A DNA stretch of 64,000 bases from Candidatus Pantoea gossypiicola (GTDB taxonomy: Bacteria; Pseudomonadota; Gammaproteobacteria; Enterobacterales; Enterobacteriaceae), in the NCBI RefSeq assembly GCF_008632075.1, contig NZ_VWVM01000008.1:124001-188000 (forward strand), written 5' to 3'. The notes under the pieces are model-generated. The model made no database searches. It was not told the DNA's origin and saw nothing but the letters and a program-made list of their open reading frames with translations. Below, one piece after another: positions 28,893 through 40,601 of this stretch. Each line of letters opens with the position of its first letter. Positions within the stretch are counted from its first letter, which is position 1. Both the position numbers and the translations under genes were made by a program.

Positions 28893-29705
28893 TTATTTAC
28901 CGTTCCAGCTTTGCAGCCGTGATTCCCGCACCGACAACTGCTGTTCCGGTGTCAGTTTATTGTAGTTTTCCGCCATTCCGCTCTCCCAGTCGCCGTAGAG
29001 CGGATTCGGCAGCACGATGAACTGCGTACCAAACTGCTGGTGATTAAGATTCACAAAATCGCGACGCGTCTGATTACCCTTATGCCAGGTCGAGCCACCG
29101 AAATCGTTGAGGTTGTCGCCGACATAGAGCACCACGTTGTAGCCCGCGTTTTTGATGGCATCAAAACGCGCCTGCTTGTTGGAGCTGTCGGTATTCAGAC
29201 GTACCGTTTTATCGCTGACGTCAGGGAAGCCGAGCTGCTGCATATTGGCAACCGTGGCGGCGTAATCTTTCTGATCGCGGTTCGACACATAGAACAGCGT
29301 GCCGCCGTTCTGCGTGACGTGACGTGCGAACTCTACTGCACCCGGCACTGCTTTCGCCTGACGCGCCTGCGTCCAGGCTGACCAGGTTTTGCTGCTGAAC
29401 GGCTGGCCGTTCTTCGCCTGCCATGCACTGTAGGCGCTGTTATCCAGCATGGTTTCATCCAGATCGACAATCACCGCTTTAGGTTTGCCGGTCAGCGAGG
29501 GTGCCTGATCATACGCCATACGCGCGGTGTTAAACGCCTGCCAGGTCAGCGCCTGATATTCGCCTGACTGCTGGAACCAGTTCAGCGCCAGTACCGATTG
29601 CTGGCCAAGTTGCTGTTGCGCAGTCTGATGTGACGACGAGGCGCAGCCGCTCAGCAGCAGCGCGACCAGTCCGGATGCAGCGAGTTTTACGGAGGTATTC
29701 ATCAT
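28893..29705 (-). CDS. Lipoprotein e(P4)-type 5'-nucleotidase / acid phosphatase
   Basis: The 270-residue protein is a class C acid phosphatase of the HAD superfamily. It has a lipoprotein signal with lipobox LLSGC (Cys 21), the nucleophile motif VDLDETMLDN (about 80-89), FYVSNRD (motif II) and GDNLNDFG (motif IV). Such proteins dephosphorylate nucleotides, including NMN, at the outer membrane; the Haemophilus homologue is part of NAD uptake. A second ATG one codon downstream is equally usable. The gene seems monocistronic. Confidence 0.92.
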   Translation of the reverse strand: MMNTSVKLAASGLVALLLSGCASSSHQTAQQQLGQQSVLALNWFQQSGEYQALTWQAFNTARMAYDQAPSLTGKPKAVIVDLDETMLDNSAYSAWQAKNGQPFSSKTWSAWTQARQAKAVPGAVEFARHVTQNGGTLFYVSNRDQKDYAATVANMQQLGFPDVSDKTVRLNTDSSNKQARFDAIKNAGYNVVLYVGDNLNDFGGSTWHKGNQTRRDFVNLNHQQFGTQFIVLPNPLYGDWESGMAENYNKLTPEQQLSVRESRLQSWNGK

Positions 29706-29808
29706 TTCATCCTTAAGGTGATAAAGGTCTGAGGAGAAGCTTCAAAAATGTAGCAGTTAACGTAAGCTGTGGGCAGCCCAACGCACGCTGTTATAACAGG
29801 AGATTCTT

Positions 29809-30516
29809 ATGGCCGTGATTCCGCGCTCGCCGTTGCTCGATTCGCTGGAGTGGCTCGATTATGCGTTTCAGCCCGCCGGTGAGCCGCCTCCCGCCGATGC
29901 CGCCTGGGGACATCAGCGCCACAGCGCGATCGTGGTCACCGACATTGAGAACATCCCGCCGAAAAGCTGCGAATCGGATGGCGTGATCGGCAGCGGGACG
30001 CGTCCGGTGGCGGTCTACACCGCTGACTGCCTGCCAGTGTTGTTCGCCGACCGCAATAAGCGAATCGTGGCGGCAGTTCATGCGGGACTCAAAGGGACAC
30101 TGGCGGGCGTGCTGACCCGTGCCGTGGAAAAACTGGGCGAGCAGGGCTGTAAGCCGCAGGATCTGGTGGTGGCCATCGGTCCGGCAATGGGGCCCTGCTG
30201 CTATGAACTGGCCGAACCGCAACTGGGGGAGATAGCGCAGAACCCGGCGTTTGCCCGCGGGCTGCGCTGGCACCGCAAGCAGCCAGTTAACCCGCTGGCG
30301 CAGCGTACTCAGGCCTCTGCCCACCAGCAGGGCGTCTGGTTCGATTTGCCTGCGCTGGCGACGCAGTTGCTGGTGAACGCGGGTGTGCCGGCCGCACAGA
30401 TCGATAACGTGAAAGTCTGTACCTACTGCATGGCTGAGAGCGGATCAAGCTACCGCTTTAATACTCACCATGGCAGCGGCTATCGCTCACGCTATTCGTG
30501 GATCCGACGGCGTTAA
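29809..30516 (+). CDS. PgeF/laccase-domain protein (polyphenol oxidase family), short N-terminus
   Basis: The 235-residue protein belongs to the YfiH/PgeF family (purine nucleoside phosphorylase or deaminase-like, 'laccase domain'). The three zinc ligands fit H38 (HQRHS, usually QVHG), C74 (TADCLP) and H91 (AAVHAG). The later CTYC and YRFNTHHGSGYRSR segment matches the family end. It differs from E. coli YfiH in its short N-terminus (no early AFxTRxGGVS part), so it looks like a paralogue. E. coli YfiH lies near rluD/clpB, not here. Whether it removes UDP-MurNAc-L-Ser errors like PgeF is unknown. Confidence 0.85.
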   Translation: MAVIPRSPLLDSLEWLDYAFQPAGEPPPADAAWGHQRHSAIVVTDIENIPPKSCESDGVIGSGTRPVAVYTADCLPVLFADRNKRIVAAVHAGLKGTLAGVLTRAVEKLGEQGCKPQDLVVAIGPAMGPCCYELAEPQLGEIAQNPAFARGLRWHRKQPVNPLAQRTQASAHQQGVWFDLPALATQLLVNAGVPAAQIDNVKVCTYCMAESGSSYRFNTHHGSGYRSRYSWIRRR

Positions 30517-30705
30517 GCGTTTCAGAGCCAGAAACATGAAAGGACAAGGATAGGATAGTTGTGCTGCGTAAGGCACAACCTCCCTGCTCCCGCTCATCAG
30601 CACTTCCCCGCAGATGTTTATGATTTCACTCACACCCTGACATTCTTTCACTTTTTTTTAACGCAGAAGTAGCTAGAGTGAACTCATCCGACCACTTAAC
30701 TGTGA

Positions 30706-32733
<2,028 letters not shown>

Positions 32734-33852
32734 CTAGCGCATTTTCACCGCGCGCAGCACCACAAACTTCTGGTTAGAGGCGATCAGCGTACAGTTGCCG
32801 AACAGCTTCTTCAGCTTGTGGTGATAATCGAGGTGGCGGTTGCCGACAATGCGCAACTCGCCACCATACTGAAGGCAGCGTTTGGCATCGCGGAACATCT
32901 GCCATGCCAGATGATCGGTGACGGCGTGCTGCTGATGGAACGGCGGATTACACAGCACCGCGTGTAGCCGATCTGACGGATAGCCGCTCAGCACGTTGTT
33001 CACCAGGAACTGACAGCGCGACAGATCGTCAGGACGGTTCACTTCCACGTTAAGCTGGCTGGAGGCGACCGCCATATAAGACTCATCAAGAAAATGCACC
33101 TCGGCCTGCGAATTCTGCTCCAGCGCCACCAGCCCTACCACACCGTTGCCACAGCCCAGATCGACAATCTCACCCTCAATATTTTCCGGCAGATGCTGCA
33201 CAAACAGCCGTGCGCCGATATCCAGCGAAGAGCGCGAGAAGACGTTGGCGTAGTTGTGAATCTGATAAGGGGTGCCATCCAGCGGCCAGACCAGTGTTGG
33301 CGTGGCCTCACGCAGTGCAGGTTTGCTGAACTGGCTGAAGATCAGACGCGCTTTTTTCCACGCCAGTGAGGTTTTGGTTTCACCGATAATCTGTTCGAAC
33401 AGCTGAAGGGTAGAGGTATGGATCTCTTTTGCGCGCGCCGCCGCCAGAATCACCGTATCGGGAGTGACCACGTCGCGAATGGCACGCAGCTGATGCTCCA
33501 GCAGCGCCAGCGTTTTCGGTACCTTAATCAGCACCGCCGCCGGAGCCGCCGGCAGTTCCGCCAGGCTATCAACAAAGTGTACGTCGCTGTCATCCAGCCC
33601 ATTAAAGGAAAGGTTCTGACGCGCGGCCTGCTGGCTGAGCCAGGAGTCGCTGACGTGCCAGACGGTGCGTGGACTCAGGGCGCAGGTTAATGCCCCGAAA
33701 CTGTCGTTGAAGACCAGCACCGGCCCTTCCGGCAGCGCCTGCTGTAACAGATATTCATCAGCCGCATCCCAGGCTTGTAATGGACTTTCGTCACGCATCT
33801 GCGGGAAGCGATGCAGGATCAGTGTGCGATCGTTCAGTTCAAGTTGGCTCAT
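32734..33852 (-). CDS. rlmG: 23S rRNA (guanine-1835-N2) methyltransferase
   Basis: RlmG methylates G1835 of 23S rRNA using SAM. The 372-residue protein has two related methyltransferase-like domains. The C-terminal, active one shows [11 protein letters not shown] (SAM motif I) and the guanine N2-methyltransferase motif NPPF ([11 protein letters not shown]). The start [10 protein letters not shown] at 33852 follows the strong site GGAGAATTC; 31 in-frame residues upstream are not family-like. Convergent with fadH without a gap, divergent from ygjP, as in E. coli. Confidence 0.95.
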   Translation of the reverse strand: MSQLELNDRTLILHRFPQMRDESPLQAWDAADEYLLQQALPEGPVLVFNDSFGALTCALSPRTVWHVSDSWLSQQAARQNLSFNGLDDSDVHFVDSLAELPAAPAAVLIKVPKTLALLEHQLRAIRDVVTPDTVILAAARAKEIHTSTLQLFEQIIGETKTSLAWKKARLIFSQFSKPALREATPTLVWPLDGTPYQIHNYANVFSRSSLDIGARLFVQHLPENIEGEIVDLGCGNGVVGLVALEQNSQAEVHFLDESYMAVASSQLNVEVNRPDDLSRCQFLVNNVLSGYPSDRLHAVLCNPPFHQQHAVTDHLAWQMFRDAKRCLQYGGELRIVGNRHLDYHHKLKKLFGNCTLIASNQKFVVLRAVKMR

Positions 33853-33935
33853 GAATTCTCCGGCGTGGTACACTTTGGTTGATTTTCGCCCCAAAAACGG
33901 GGGCGCAGTATACTGTCTTTCGCCTGGAATCCCTA

Positions 33936-34439
33936 ATGTCCTCACTGATCTACCTTCAGGGTTATCCTGCCCCCCTTCTTGAGCAGGTGCAGACGCTGAT
34001 TACCCACCAGCGCTTAGGTGCGTTTTTGCAGGAGCGTTATCCCGACACTCACGACGTGATGAGTGATAAAGCGCTGTATGACTACACTCAGGCGCTGAAA
34101 AACCGCTACATGCGCAACGCACCACCGATCAGCAAAGTGATGTGGGATAACAAGATTAAGGTGATGAAGCACGCACTTGGCCTGCACACGGCCATCTCAC
34201 GGATTCAGGGCGGCAAACTCAAGGCGAAAGCAGAGATCCGCATCTCGACCTTTTTCCGCCTCGCGCCGGAGCCGTTTCTGCGCATGATTGTGGTGCACGA
34301 ACTGGCGCACCTGAAAGAGAAAGATCACGATAAGGCGTTTTACCAGCTCTGCTGCCATATGGAGCCGGATTACCACCAGCTCGAATTTGATGCGCGACTC
34401 TGGATGACTGACCAGGCGATGCGCGGCAACGCGGCTTAA
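33936..34439 (+). CDS. ygjP: YgjP-like metallopeptidase-fold protein
   Basis: The 167-residue protein, identical in length to E. coli YgjP, has the zinc motif [12 protein letters not shown] with a third ligand further on (SprT/WLM-like fold). E. coli YgjP has been reported as a UTP pyrophosphatase. The start at 33936 follows CTGGAAT. Its stop codon overlaps the stop of the convergent ClC gene by two bases. Confidence 0.92.
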   Translation: MSSLIYLQGYPAPLLEQVQTLITHQRLGAFLQERYPDTHDVMSDKALYDYTQALKNRYMRNAPPISKVMWDNKIKVMKHALGLHTAISRIQGGKLKAKAEIRISTFFRLAPEPFLRMIVVHELAHLKEKDHDKAFYQLCCHMEPDYHQLEFDARLWMTDQAMRGNAA

Positions 34440-36124
34440 AGAAACTCCTGCGCTTTCTGAATCAGACTGGTTTTAGTCAGCGCGCCCAGAAAGCGTCGCT
34501 CCTGGGGATTGTTCAGCACCGGCAGTCGCTCCAGCGTAACCGCCGCAAAGGCTTCCCAGCCTTCACGCATACTCTGATTCTCAAACACCACCGGGAAGTC
34601 CTGATCCATCACGCACTGTACCGGTGAATCGAGTGTGATCTCCTGCGCCAGCACCCGGCGCGAAATCTCATGAATCGAGACCACGCCGAGGAAGGCACCC
34701 GCAGCGTTGATCACGTAAACATAGCGTTCACGCTTCAGCGAGCTGACCGCCAGCGCCTGCCCCACGGACTCCGCCGGCTGGAGGGCCGCACCGGGAATGA
34801 TCAGCTCGGCAATGCGCATATTATCGAAATCATATTTCGCCTCTGAACGGCTGAAGTGATGACTCACAACCGGGTAAGTGCTGGCCGATTGCAGGCGATA
34901 GACCACCATCGACGCCAGCACGGTAGCAATCATCAGCGGGAACAGCAGGCTGCTGTTGAGCGTCATCTCCAGCACCATCAGCATCGCCATCAACGGCGCC
35001 TGACTGACCGCTGCCAGCACTGCCGCCATGCCAATCGCGGCATAAAGCAGCACATTACCCAGCGGCAGATGCAGTGCTGCCCCCACCGTTGCGATGATGA
35101 CGCCAAGCAGTGCGCCAATCAGCAGCGAAGGCGTAAAGAGTCCGCCGACCGCGTTCGACCCTACCGACAGGCTGGTGGCAAGGGTTTTCAGCACCAGCAG
35201 CAGCAGCAGACCTGGCAGCAGATAGTCGCCTGCCATGACTTTGACGATGACTTCGTAGCCGTTGCCGAGGATATCGGTGGAGATCAGCGCCAGTAAGCCT
35301 ACGGCGAATCCGCCCACGCCCAGACGCATGGGCAGCGAGGCGACCCGGCTGAACAGCATTTTGCTGCGGGCAATGCACTTAATCAGCATCCAGCCCGCCA
35401 GACCGGCGCTCAGACCGATCACCACCGTCATCAGCAGGCTGCTGAGATCCATGGCGAAGCTCGCGTCCGCCAGCGGATAGAGCGCGCTGCGGAAGCCCAG
35501 CGTCCACATAGTCATCACCGCCGTCGCCGAGGCGATAATAAGAGGGATCAGCCGCTGCAACGCGGAAATACCGAAGGCGATCTCCGCGACGAAAATCGTC
35601 GAGGCCAGCGGCGCATGGTAGACCGACGAGAGTCCCGCCGCGGCCGCCATCGCCACGACGTCACTGTTTTTCAGGTTAAGCGAGGACGGTAACAGGCGGC
35701 CAATCGCGCTGCCGCACAGTGCTGAGAGCTGCACCATCGGCCCCTCTTTACCGATCGACGCGCCGCTGCCGATACTGGCAATCGACGATAAGGCACGGAA
35801 CAGCGAGGTTTTGGTCGGCACCGCATCGAGCCGGGCGTTGATCACTTCAAGGTAATCCGTTTTCACCGTCTGCTGCTGCTCAATGGCAACCGCATAACGC
35901 AGGAAAAAGCCCGCCAGCACGCCGCCCGCGCCCACCAGCAGCGGCCAGAAGATCCACGGCCAGAGATGCAGGGATTCGGTAATGTCGCCACTGCGGGCAA
36001 ACAGCAGATGGTTGATCAGTTCAATGACGCCACGAAAAGCCAGCGTCACCAGCGACGCCGCACACCCGACCGGAATAGCAATCAGCAATGTGGTCCAGTT
36101 TAATGCGTGCTTACTTGCTTTCAC
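34436..36124 (-). CDS. ClC-type chloride channel or transporter with CBS domains
   Basis: The 562-residue membrane protein has the ClC selectivity motifs GSGASIGKEGP (about 114-124; Glu of GKEGP is the gating glutamate) and GGLFTPSLLIGA (about 325-336). After the membrane part there are two cytosolic CBS repeats (about 435-560), which bind nucleotides in relatives. The E. coli proteins ClcA and ClcB lack such a CBS tail; this is a third type common in Pantoea/Pseudomonas-like genomes. It may help acid tolerance. In E. coli ygjQ lies between ygjP and ygjR; here this gene does. Confidence 0.9.
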   Translation of the reverse strand: MKASKHALNWTTLLIAIPVGCAASLVTLAFRGVIELINHLLFARSGDITESLHLWPWIFWPLLVGAGGVLAGFFLRYAVAIEQQQTVKTDYLEVINARLDAVPTKTSLFRALSSIASIGSGASIGKEGPMVQLSALCGSAIGRLLPSSLNLKNSDVVAMAAAAGLSSVYHAPLASTIFVAEIAFGISALQRLIPLIIASATAVMTMWTLGFRSALYPLADASFAMDLSSLLMTVVIGLSAGLAGWMLIKCIARSKMLFSRVASLPMRLGVGGFAVGLLALISTDILGNGYEVIVKVMAGDYLLPGLLLLLVLKTLATSLSVGSNAVGGLFTPSLLIGALLGVIIATVGAALHLPLGNVLLYAAIGMAAVLAAVSQAPLMAMLMVLEMTLNSSLLFPLMIATVLASMVVYRLQSASTYPVVSHHFSRSEAKYDFDNMRIAELIIPGAALQPAESVGQALAVSSLKRERYVYVINAAGAFLGVVSIHEISRRVLAQEITLDSPVQCVMDQDFPVVFENQSMREGWEAFAAVTLERLPVLNNPQERRFLGALTKTSLIQKAQEFL

Positions 36125-36270
36125 CTGTGCTCCCTGGTTGATGCCTGTTTATTCTCGCTTCCGCATAGTATTGGAATGCGGATCGCAGGATCAATCCCTG
36201 CCTGCCCGGCGCGCTTGCACCGCGTCGGTGAGATGTTACTCTGCCGCTTTACCGCTGCCGGAGAGATGAC

Positions 36271-37257
36271 GTGATTCGTTTTGCCATTGTGGGAACAAAC
36301 TGGATTACACGCCAGTTTATTGATGCCGCTCATGAAACCGGGGCGATGAAGCTCTGCGCGGTCTATTCACGCAGTCAGCAGCAGGCTGACGCCTTTATCG
36401 CCGATTATCCCTGCAAACAGACCTTCACGTCACTGGACACCCTGGCCGCCAGCCCAACGATCGATGCGGTCTATCTTGCCAGTCCCAATGCCCTGCACTG
36501 CGAGCAGGCGCTGCTGTTTATGTCGCACGGCAAGCATGTCATTTGCGAAAAACCGCTGGCCTCGAATCTGGCCGAAGCAGAGAAGATGATCGCCTGCGCT
36601 CGTGAGCATCAGGTGGTGCTGTTTGAGGCATTTAAAACCGCCAGCCTGCCGAATTTTCTGCGGCTACAGCAGGCACTGCCTGACGTGGGTAAACTGCGAA
36701 AAGCGCTGCTGAATTACTGCCAGTACTCCTCACGTTACCCGCGCTATCTCAACGGCGAGAACCCCAATACCTTTGATCCGCGCTGGTCGAATGGCTCGGT
36801 GATGGATATCGGGTATTACTGCCTGGCCTCGGCGGTGGCGCTGTGGGGCGAGCCAGATAGTGTGCAGGCCACCGCGACATTGCTGGCGAGCGGCGTGGAT
36901 GCGCATGGCGTCGTCGTGCTGAGCTACGGCGATTTCGACGTAACGATTCTGCATTCAAAAGTGAGTAACTCCAGCCTGCCCAGCGAGATTCAGGGTGAGG
37001 CGGGCGCACTGGTGATTGAAAAGCTATCGGAGTGCCAGCAGCTGACCTTTATCCCTCGCGGTGCGGAAAAGCAGGCGCTGAGTCAGCCGCAGCATATCAA
37101 CACCATGCTGTACGAAGCGGCCGCGTTTGCCCGGCTGGTTGAGCAGCGCCAGGTGGACCATCCGGGACTTGAGGTTTCGCGCATTACCGCCGCGCTGCTG
37201 ACCGAAATCCGCCGTCAGACCGGCGTGATCTTCCCGGCCGATCAGACTGCTGTGTAA
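36271..37257 (+). CDS. ygjR: Gfo/Idh/MocA family oxidoreductase
   Basis: The 328-residue protein has an N-terminal Rossmann fold (IRFAIVGTNWITRQFI), the family motif CEKPL (about 91-95) and a C-terminal Gfo/Idh/MocA substrate domain with SVMDIGYYCL, where Asp/Tyr replace the usual D..H catalytic pair in part. The start is GTG at 36271, preceded by GGAGAG. It is the orthologue of E. coli YgjR by position (before alx) and sequence; substrate unknown. Confidence 0.9.
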   Translation: MIRFAIVGTNWITRQFIDAAHETGAMKLCAVYSRSQQQADAFIADYPCKQTFTSLDTLAASPTIDAVYLASPNALHCEQALLFMSHGKHVICEKPLASNLAEAEKMIACAREHQVVLFEAFKTASLPNFLRLQQALPDVGKLRKALLNYCQYSSRYPRYLNGENPNTFDPRWSNGSVMDIGYYCLASAVALWGEPDSVQATATLLASGVDAHGVVVLSYGDFDVTILHSKVSNSSLPSEIQGEAGALVIEKLSECQQLTFIPRGAEKQALSQPQHINTMLYEAAAFARLVEQRQVDHPGLEVSRITAALLTEIRRQTGVIFPADQTAV

Positions 37258-37312
37258 ATATTTCTAAATATGTCTGCGAGGAGTTGCTTCCTGTGCGGCT
37301 AAACCGTAACTT

Positions 37313-37434
37313 ACCTTCCTGCAAAGGGGAGTAACTTGTAAGCTGATTGATCGTCACTACGATGCACAGGCATCCGGTCATCAGGCAACCCGGAATCCAT
37401 TTCTGAGTTGTAAGTGAGACCTTGCCGGAAGGCG
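37313..37434 (+). promoter_or_regulatory. yybP-ykoY (manganese) riboswitch upstream of alx
   Basis: The segment has the family signatures AAAGGGGAGTA (37323-37333) and GAGACCTTGCC (37416-37426) enclosed by a P1 helix CTTCC / GGAAG (37316-37320 with 37427-37431). Loops L1 and L3 of this family form the Mn2+ site. The 3' P1 strand can instead fold with its neighbours as CCTTGCC-GGAA-GGCGAGG (37420-37437), an alternative hairpin that could be the expression switch. In E. coli the same leader (PRE, also known as SraF) makes alx respond to alkaline pH and Mn2+. Confidence 0.9.
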
Positions 37435-37456
37435 AGGTTTGCTTACACAAAAATAA

Positions 37457-37493
37457 GCGGCTGACGTCTTCTGACTTCAGCCGTTTTTTTATT
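37457..37493 (+). terminator. Terminator-like hairpin between the riboswitch and alx
   Basis: CGGCTGA and TCAGCCG pair around a 12-base loop and are followed by TTTTTTT, 23 bases before the alx start. It may be the regulated terminator of the riboswitch. Confidence 0.8.
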
Positions 37494-37513
37494 TTTTAAG
37501 ACAGGATACGAAT

Positions 37514-38482
37514 ATGCAAACTGTGGGTACGCCTTTACTGTGGGGCAGCTTTGCGGTTGTGGTGCTGATCATGCTGGCTATCGACCTGCTGTTGCAGGGA
37601 CGCCGTGGCGCACAGACCATGTCTTTCAAGCAGGCGGCTGTCTGGTCGCTGATCTGGGTTTCCGTCTCACTGCTGTTCAGCGCCGCCTTCTGGTGGTATC
37701 TCGAGGGCAGCGCAGGACGTGAAGTGGCTAATACGCAGACGCTCGCCTTTCTGACCGGTTACGTGCTGGAAAAAGCGCTGGCGGTGGATAACGTCTTCGT
37801 CTGGCTGATGCTGTTCAGCTACTTCTCTATTCCGGCCAACCTGCAGCGACGTGTGCTGATCTACGGCGTACTAGGCGCTATCGTACTGCGTACCATCATG
37901 ATCTTCGCAGGTAGCTGGCTGGTCACGCAGTTCAGCTGGATCCTCTATGTGTTCGGTGCCTTCCTGCTGTTTACCGGGGTGAAAATGGCGCTGGCGAAAG
38001 AGGATGACGGCGCGGTAGGTGATAAGCCGGTGGTGCGCTGGCTGCGTAAGCATTTACGCATGACCGATGACCTTGATGGCGAGAAGTTCTTTACCCGCAA
38101 AAACGGCGTGCTGTTTGCAACGCCGCTGCTGCTGGTGCTGATCATGGTGGAACTCAGCGACGTGATCTTTGCCGTCGACAGTATCCCGGCGATTTTCGCC
38201 GTCACGACCGACCCGTTTATCGTGCTGACTTCAAACCTGTTCGCGATTCTGGGTTTACGTGCCATGTACTTCCTGCTGGCGAACGTGGCAGAGCGCTTCT
38301 CTATGCTGAAGTATGGCCTGGCGATTGTGCTGGTGTTTATCGGCTTTAAGATGCTGATTGTCGACTTCTACCATATCCCGGTTGGAATCTCACTGAGCGT
38401 AGTCGGTGCCATTCTGGCGTCTACCCTGCTGATTAATGCCTGGGTTAACCGCAAAAGAGACCAGAAAAAGCTCACACCATAA
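37514..38482 (+). CDS. alx: TerC family membrane protein Alx
   Basis: The 322-residue protein has about nine membrane segments and the TerC signatures [14 protein letters not shown] (about 84-97) and [19 protein letters not shown] (about 213-231), whose acidic residues probably bind metal. E. coli Alx is induced by alkali and linked to Mn2+ export or handling. It stands behind the yybP-ykoY riboswitch and before a clear terminator, so it is a single-gene unit. Confidence 0.95.
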   Translation: MQTVGTPLLWGSFAVVVLIMLAIDLLLQGRRGAQTMSFKQAAVWSLIWVSVSLLFSAAFWWYLEGSAGREVANTQTLAFLTGYVLEKALAVDNVFVWLMLFSYFSIPANLQRRVLIYGVLGAIVLRTIMIFAGSWLVTQFSWILYVFGAFLLFTGVKMALAKEDDGAVGDKPVVRWLRKHLRMTDDLDGEKFFTRKNGVLFATPLLLVLIMVELSDVIFAVDSIPAIFAVTTDPFIVLTSNLFAILGLRAMYFLLANVAERFSMLKYGLAIVLVFIGFKMLIVDFYHIPVGISLSVVGAILASTLLINAWVNRKRDQKKLTP

Positions 38483-38489
38483 TTACCTG

Positions 38490-38519
38490 CAGGGGCAGCG
38501 GATGCCCCTGTTTTATTTT
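38490..38519 (+). terminator. Terminator of alx
   Basis: CAGGGGCA, GCGGA, TGCCCCTG, then TTTTATTTT: an eight-base perfect stem eight bases after the alx stop. Confidence 0.93.
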
Positions 38520-38717
38520 GCGACAGCCTGCCACGCCATTTCATCTCTCTGTCACACTTCCACTATTCAGCATAATAAAAACCTGACCTGTGCCACAGCG
38601 ACAGAACTTTCTCTTTTCTCAGCCTGTCATTTCCTTATACTCCGCCGGGCAAACCGTTTTAGCCGATGCAAAACATCGCGTCTGAAACTACATCCGCGAC
38701 AAAATATAGAAAATATT

Positions 38718-39950
38718 ATGCAGAAAACTCTCTCCGCACGTCTGGGCACGCTGCTCGCCGGAAGCCTGGTGAAGCAAATCATGATTGGGCTGATCGCCGG
38801 TGTGGCGCTCGCCTGGATTTCACACGATGCCGCGCTGGCGGTCGGTCTGCTGGGTGAACTGTTTGTCAGTGCGCTGAAAGCGGTTGCGCCATTGCTGGTT
38901 CTGGTACTGGTTATTGCCTCAATCGCTAACCATCAGCAGGGCCAGAAGACTAATATCCGGCCAATTATTATGCTCTATCTGCTGAGCACCTTTTTCGCGG
39001 CGGTCGTCGCGGTGGTCTTCAGCCATCTGATCCCGCAGACGCTGACGCTGGCGGTAGGCAGTACGGAAATCGTTCCCCCTTCCGGCATTACTGAGGTGTT
39101 ACGCGGACTGCTGATGAGCATGGTGTCGAATCCGATCACGGCCCTGATGCAGGCTAATTACATCGGCATTCTGGTGTGGGCGATTGGCCTGGGTCTGGCG
39201 TTTCGTCACAGCAGTGACAGCACCCGTGCCTTTCTCAATGATGCTTCTGAGGCGGTAACCTGGCTGGTGCGCTGCGTCATCCGCTGTGCGCCTGTCGGTA
39301 TTTTCGGTCTGGTGGCGTCGATTCTGGCCTCAACCGGCTTTGGCGCGCTGTGGCAATATGCCCATCTGCTGGCGCTGCTGCTGGGCTGTATGGTGCTGAT
39401 GGCGCTGGTGGTGAACCCGCTGCTGGTCTTCTGGAAAATCCGTCGTAACCCCTATCCGCTGGTCTTCACCTGCCTGCGTGAAAGCGGCGTGACCGCCTTC
39501 TTTACCCGCAGTTCTGCCGCCAACATTCCAGTGAATATGGCACTGGCGAAACGTCTGGATCTGGATGAGGATACCTATTCGGTGTCGATTCCGCTGGGCG
39601 CGACCATCAGTATGGCGGGTGCGTCGATCACCATTACCGTGCTGACGCTGGCAGCGGTGCATACGCTGGGGATCAGCATTGATGTGCCGACCGCGATTCT
39701 GCTGAGTCTGGTGGCGTCACTCTGTGCCTGTGGGGCATCGGGCGTGGCGGGCGGTTCGCTGCTGCTGATCCCGGTGGCCTGCAACATGTTTGGTATTCCA
39801 AATGATCTGGCGATGCAGGTGGTGGCCGTGGGCTTTATTATCGGCGTTCTGCAGGATTCAGCGGAAACCGCGCTGAACTCCTCAACCGATATTCTGTTTA
39901 CCGCCGCCGTCTGTCAGGCAGAAGCGGAGCGCGAAACCAGTCGGGCCTGA
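38718..39950 (+). CDS. sstT: Serine/threonine:Na+ symporter
   Basis: SstT imports L-serine and L-threonine with Na+. The 410-residue protein is a DAACS-family member with eight to ten membrane segments. It has the serine-rich re-entrant loop [15 protein letters not shown] and the late motif [17 protein letters not shown] close to E. coli SstT (414). The start [10 protein letters not shown] at 38718 is chosen because the upstream reading frame runs into the alx terminator and is not family-like. The ribosome site is weak (TAGAAAATATT). Position after alx matches E. coli. Confidence 0.95.
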   Translation: MQKTLSARLGTLLAGSLVKQIMIGLIAGVALAWISHDAALAVGLLGELFVSALKAVAPLLVLVLVIASIANHQQGQKTNIRPIIMLYLLSTFFAAVVAVVFSHLIPQTLTLAVGSTEIVPPSGITEVLRGLLMSMVSNPITALMQANYIGILVWAIGLGLAFRHSSDSTRAFLNDASEAVTWLVRCVIRCAPVGIFGLVASILASTGFGALWQYAHLLALLLGCMVLMALVVNPLLVFWKIRRNPYPLVFTCLRESGVTAFFTRSSAANIPVNMALAKRLDLDEDTYSVSIPLGATISMAGASITITVLTLAAVHTLGISIDVPTAILLSLVASLCACGASGVAGGSLLLIPVACNMFGIPNDLAMQVVAVGFIIGVLQDSAETALNSSTDILFTAAVCQAEAERETSRA

Positions 39951-40292
39951 TTCAGTAATACAAAAAGACGATTAGTCGGTATATAGCCCTGGACGGCTCA
40001 CAGTAAACCTTTGCGCCTTGCCTGAACCAGTACCGACTGAATTCGATAACTGATGACATTTTTGAATTCTGATTTGGGTCTTACGCCTGTTTCAGGCCTG
40101 ATAAGCCGATAACAAGAAGGTCGCTTAAATACCTGAATCACCAGGCAATGGGGAGCCGGGCGCGACCTGACGTTTTTGGTATACTGCCCGTCCTTTAAAG
40201 CGGGCAGGATTTCAAATGGCGGACACCTCAGGGTGTTATAAACGCGACATGGTTTAACATGTGTCTTAAAACCAGCCCTTTCAGTCAGGTTT
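39951..40292. other. Non-coding gap between sstT and ccdB
   Basis: 342 bases with no supported gene. It holds a seven-base hairpin CTGCCCG / CGGGCAG (about 40185-40208) without a T-run and a TATACT that could be a -10 on the plus strand. A 102-codon minus-strand frame here has no family similarity that I recognise. Confidence 0.5.
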
Positions 40293-40601
40293 TCAGATAC
40301 CATCAAACAGAAAATCGAGGGCAGATTTTATCACCACCGCCTGACCGCTGATGTTCTCCACGTCTTCTCGTAGCGCCTTTTCCGGTACACTCGCCATTTC
40401 GTGGGTCATCATCACGTATTTTTGACCCTCTATGATCAGAATTGGCGTTAGCCGGTCAGCACGTGGCCCTTTGTAGTTCTCATGCGGGAACAGAGGAATA
40501 GCCATCCGGGTTTTCCGCCGGCCAATGATGTCGCTCTGAACGTCCAAAACTAATGGGTATATCTCCGCCTTCCCGGTGTTCCTGTAAACGTCAAACTGCA
40601 T
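40293..40601 (-). CDS. ccdB: CcdB-type gyrase-poison toxin
   Basis: The 102-residue protein matches CcdB along its length: MQFDVYRN, LVLDVQSDII, MAIPLFP, MMTHEMASVP and the end DFLFDGI. CcdB traps DNA gyrase. In the F-plasmid toxin the last three residues are Trp-Gly-Ile; here they are Asp-Gly-Ile, so the Trp is missing. The Vibrio fischeri relative also lacks that Trp (TGI), so activity is not excluded. The start overlaps the stop of ccdA by one base (TGATG). Confidence 0.93.
   Translation of the reverse strand: MQFDVYRNTGKAEIYPLVLDVQSDIIGRRKTRMAIPLFPHENYKGPRADRLTPILIIEGQKYVMMTHEMASVPEKALREDVENISGQAVVIKSALDFLFDGI

Noticed and set aside
39998-40306. 102-codon minus-strand frame after ccdB
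   Set aside because: Overlaps the ccdB end, no family similarity and no clear ribosome site; might be a remnant but cannot be supported.
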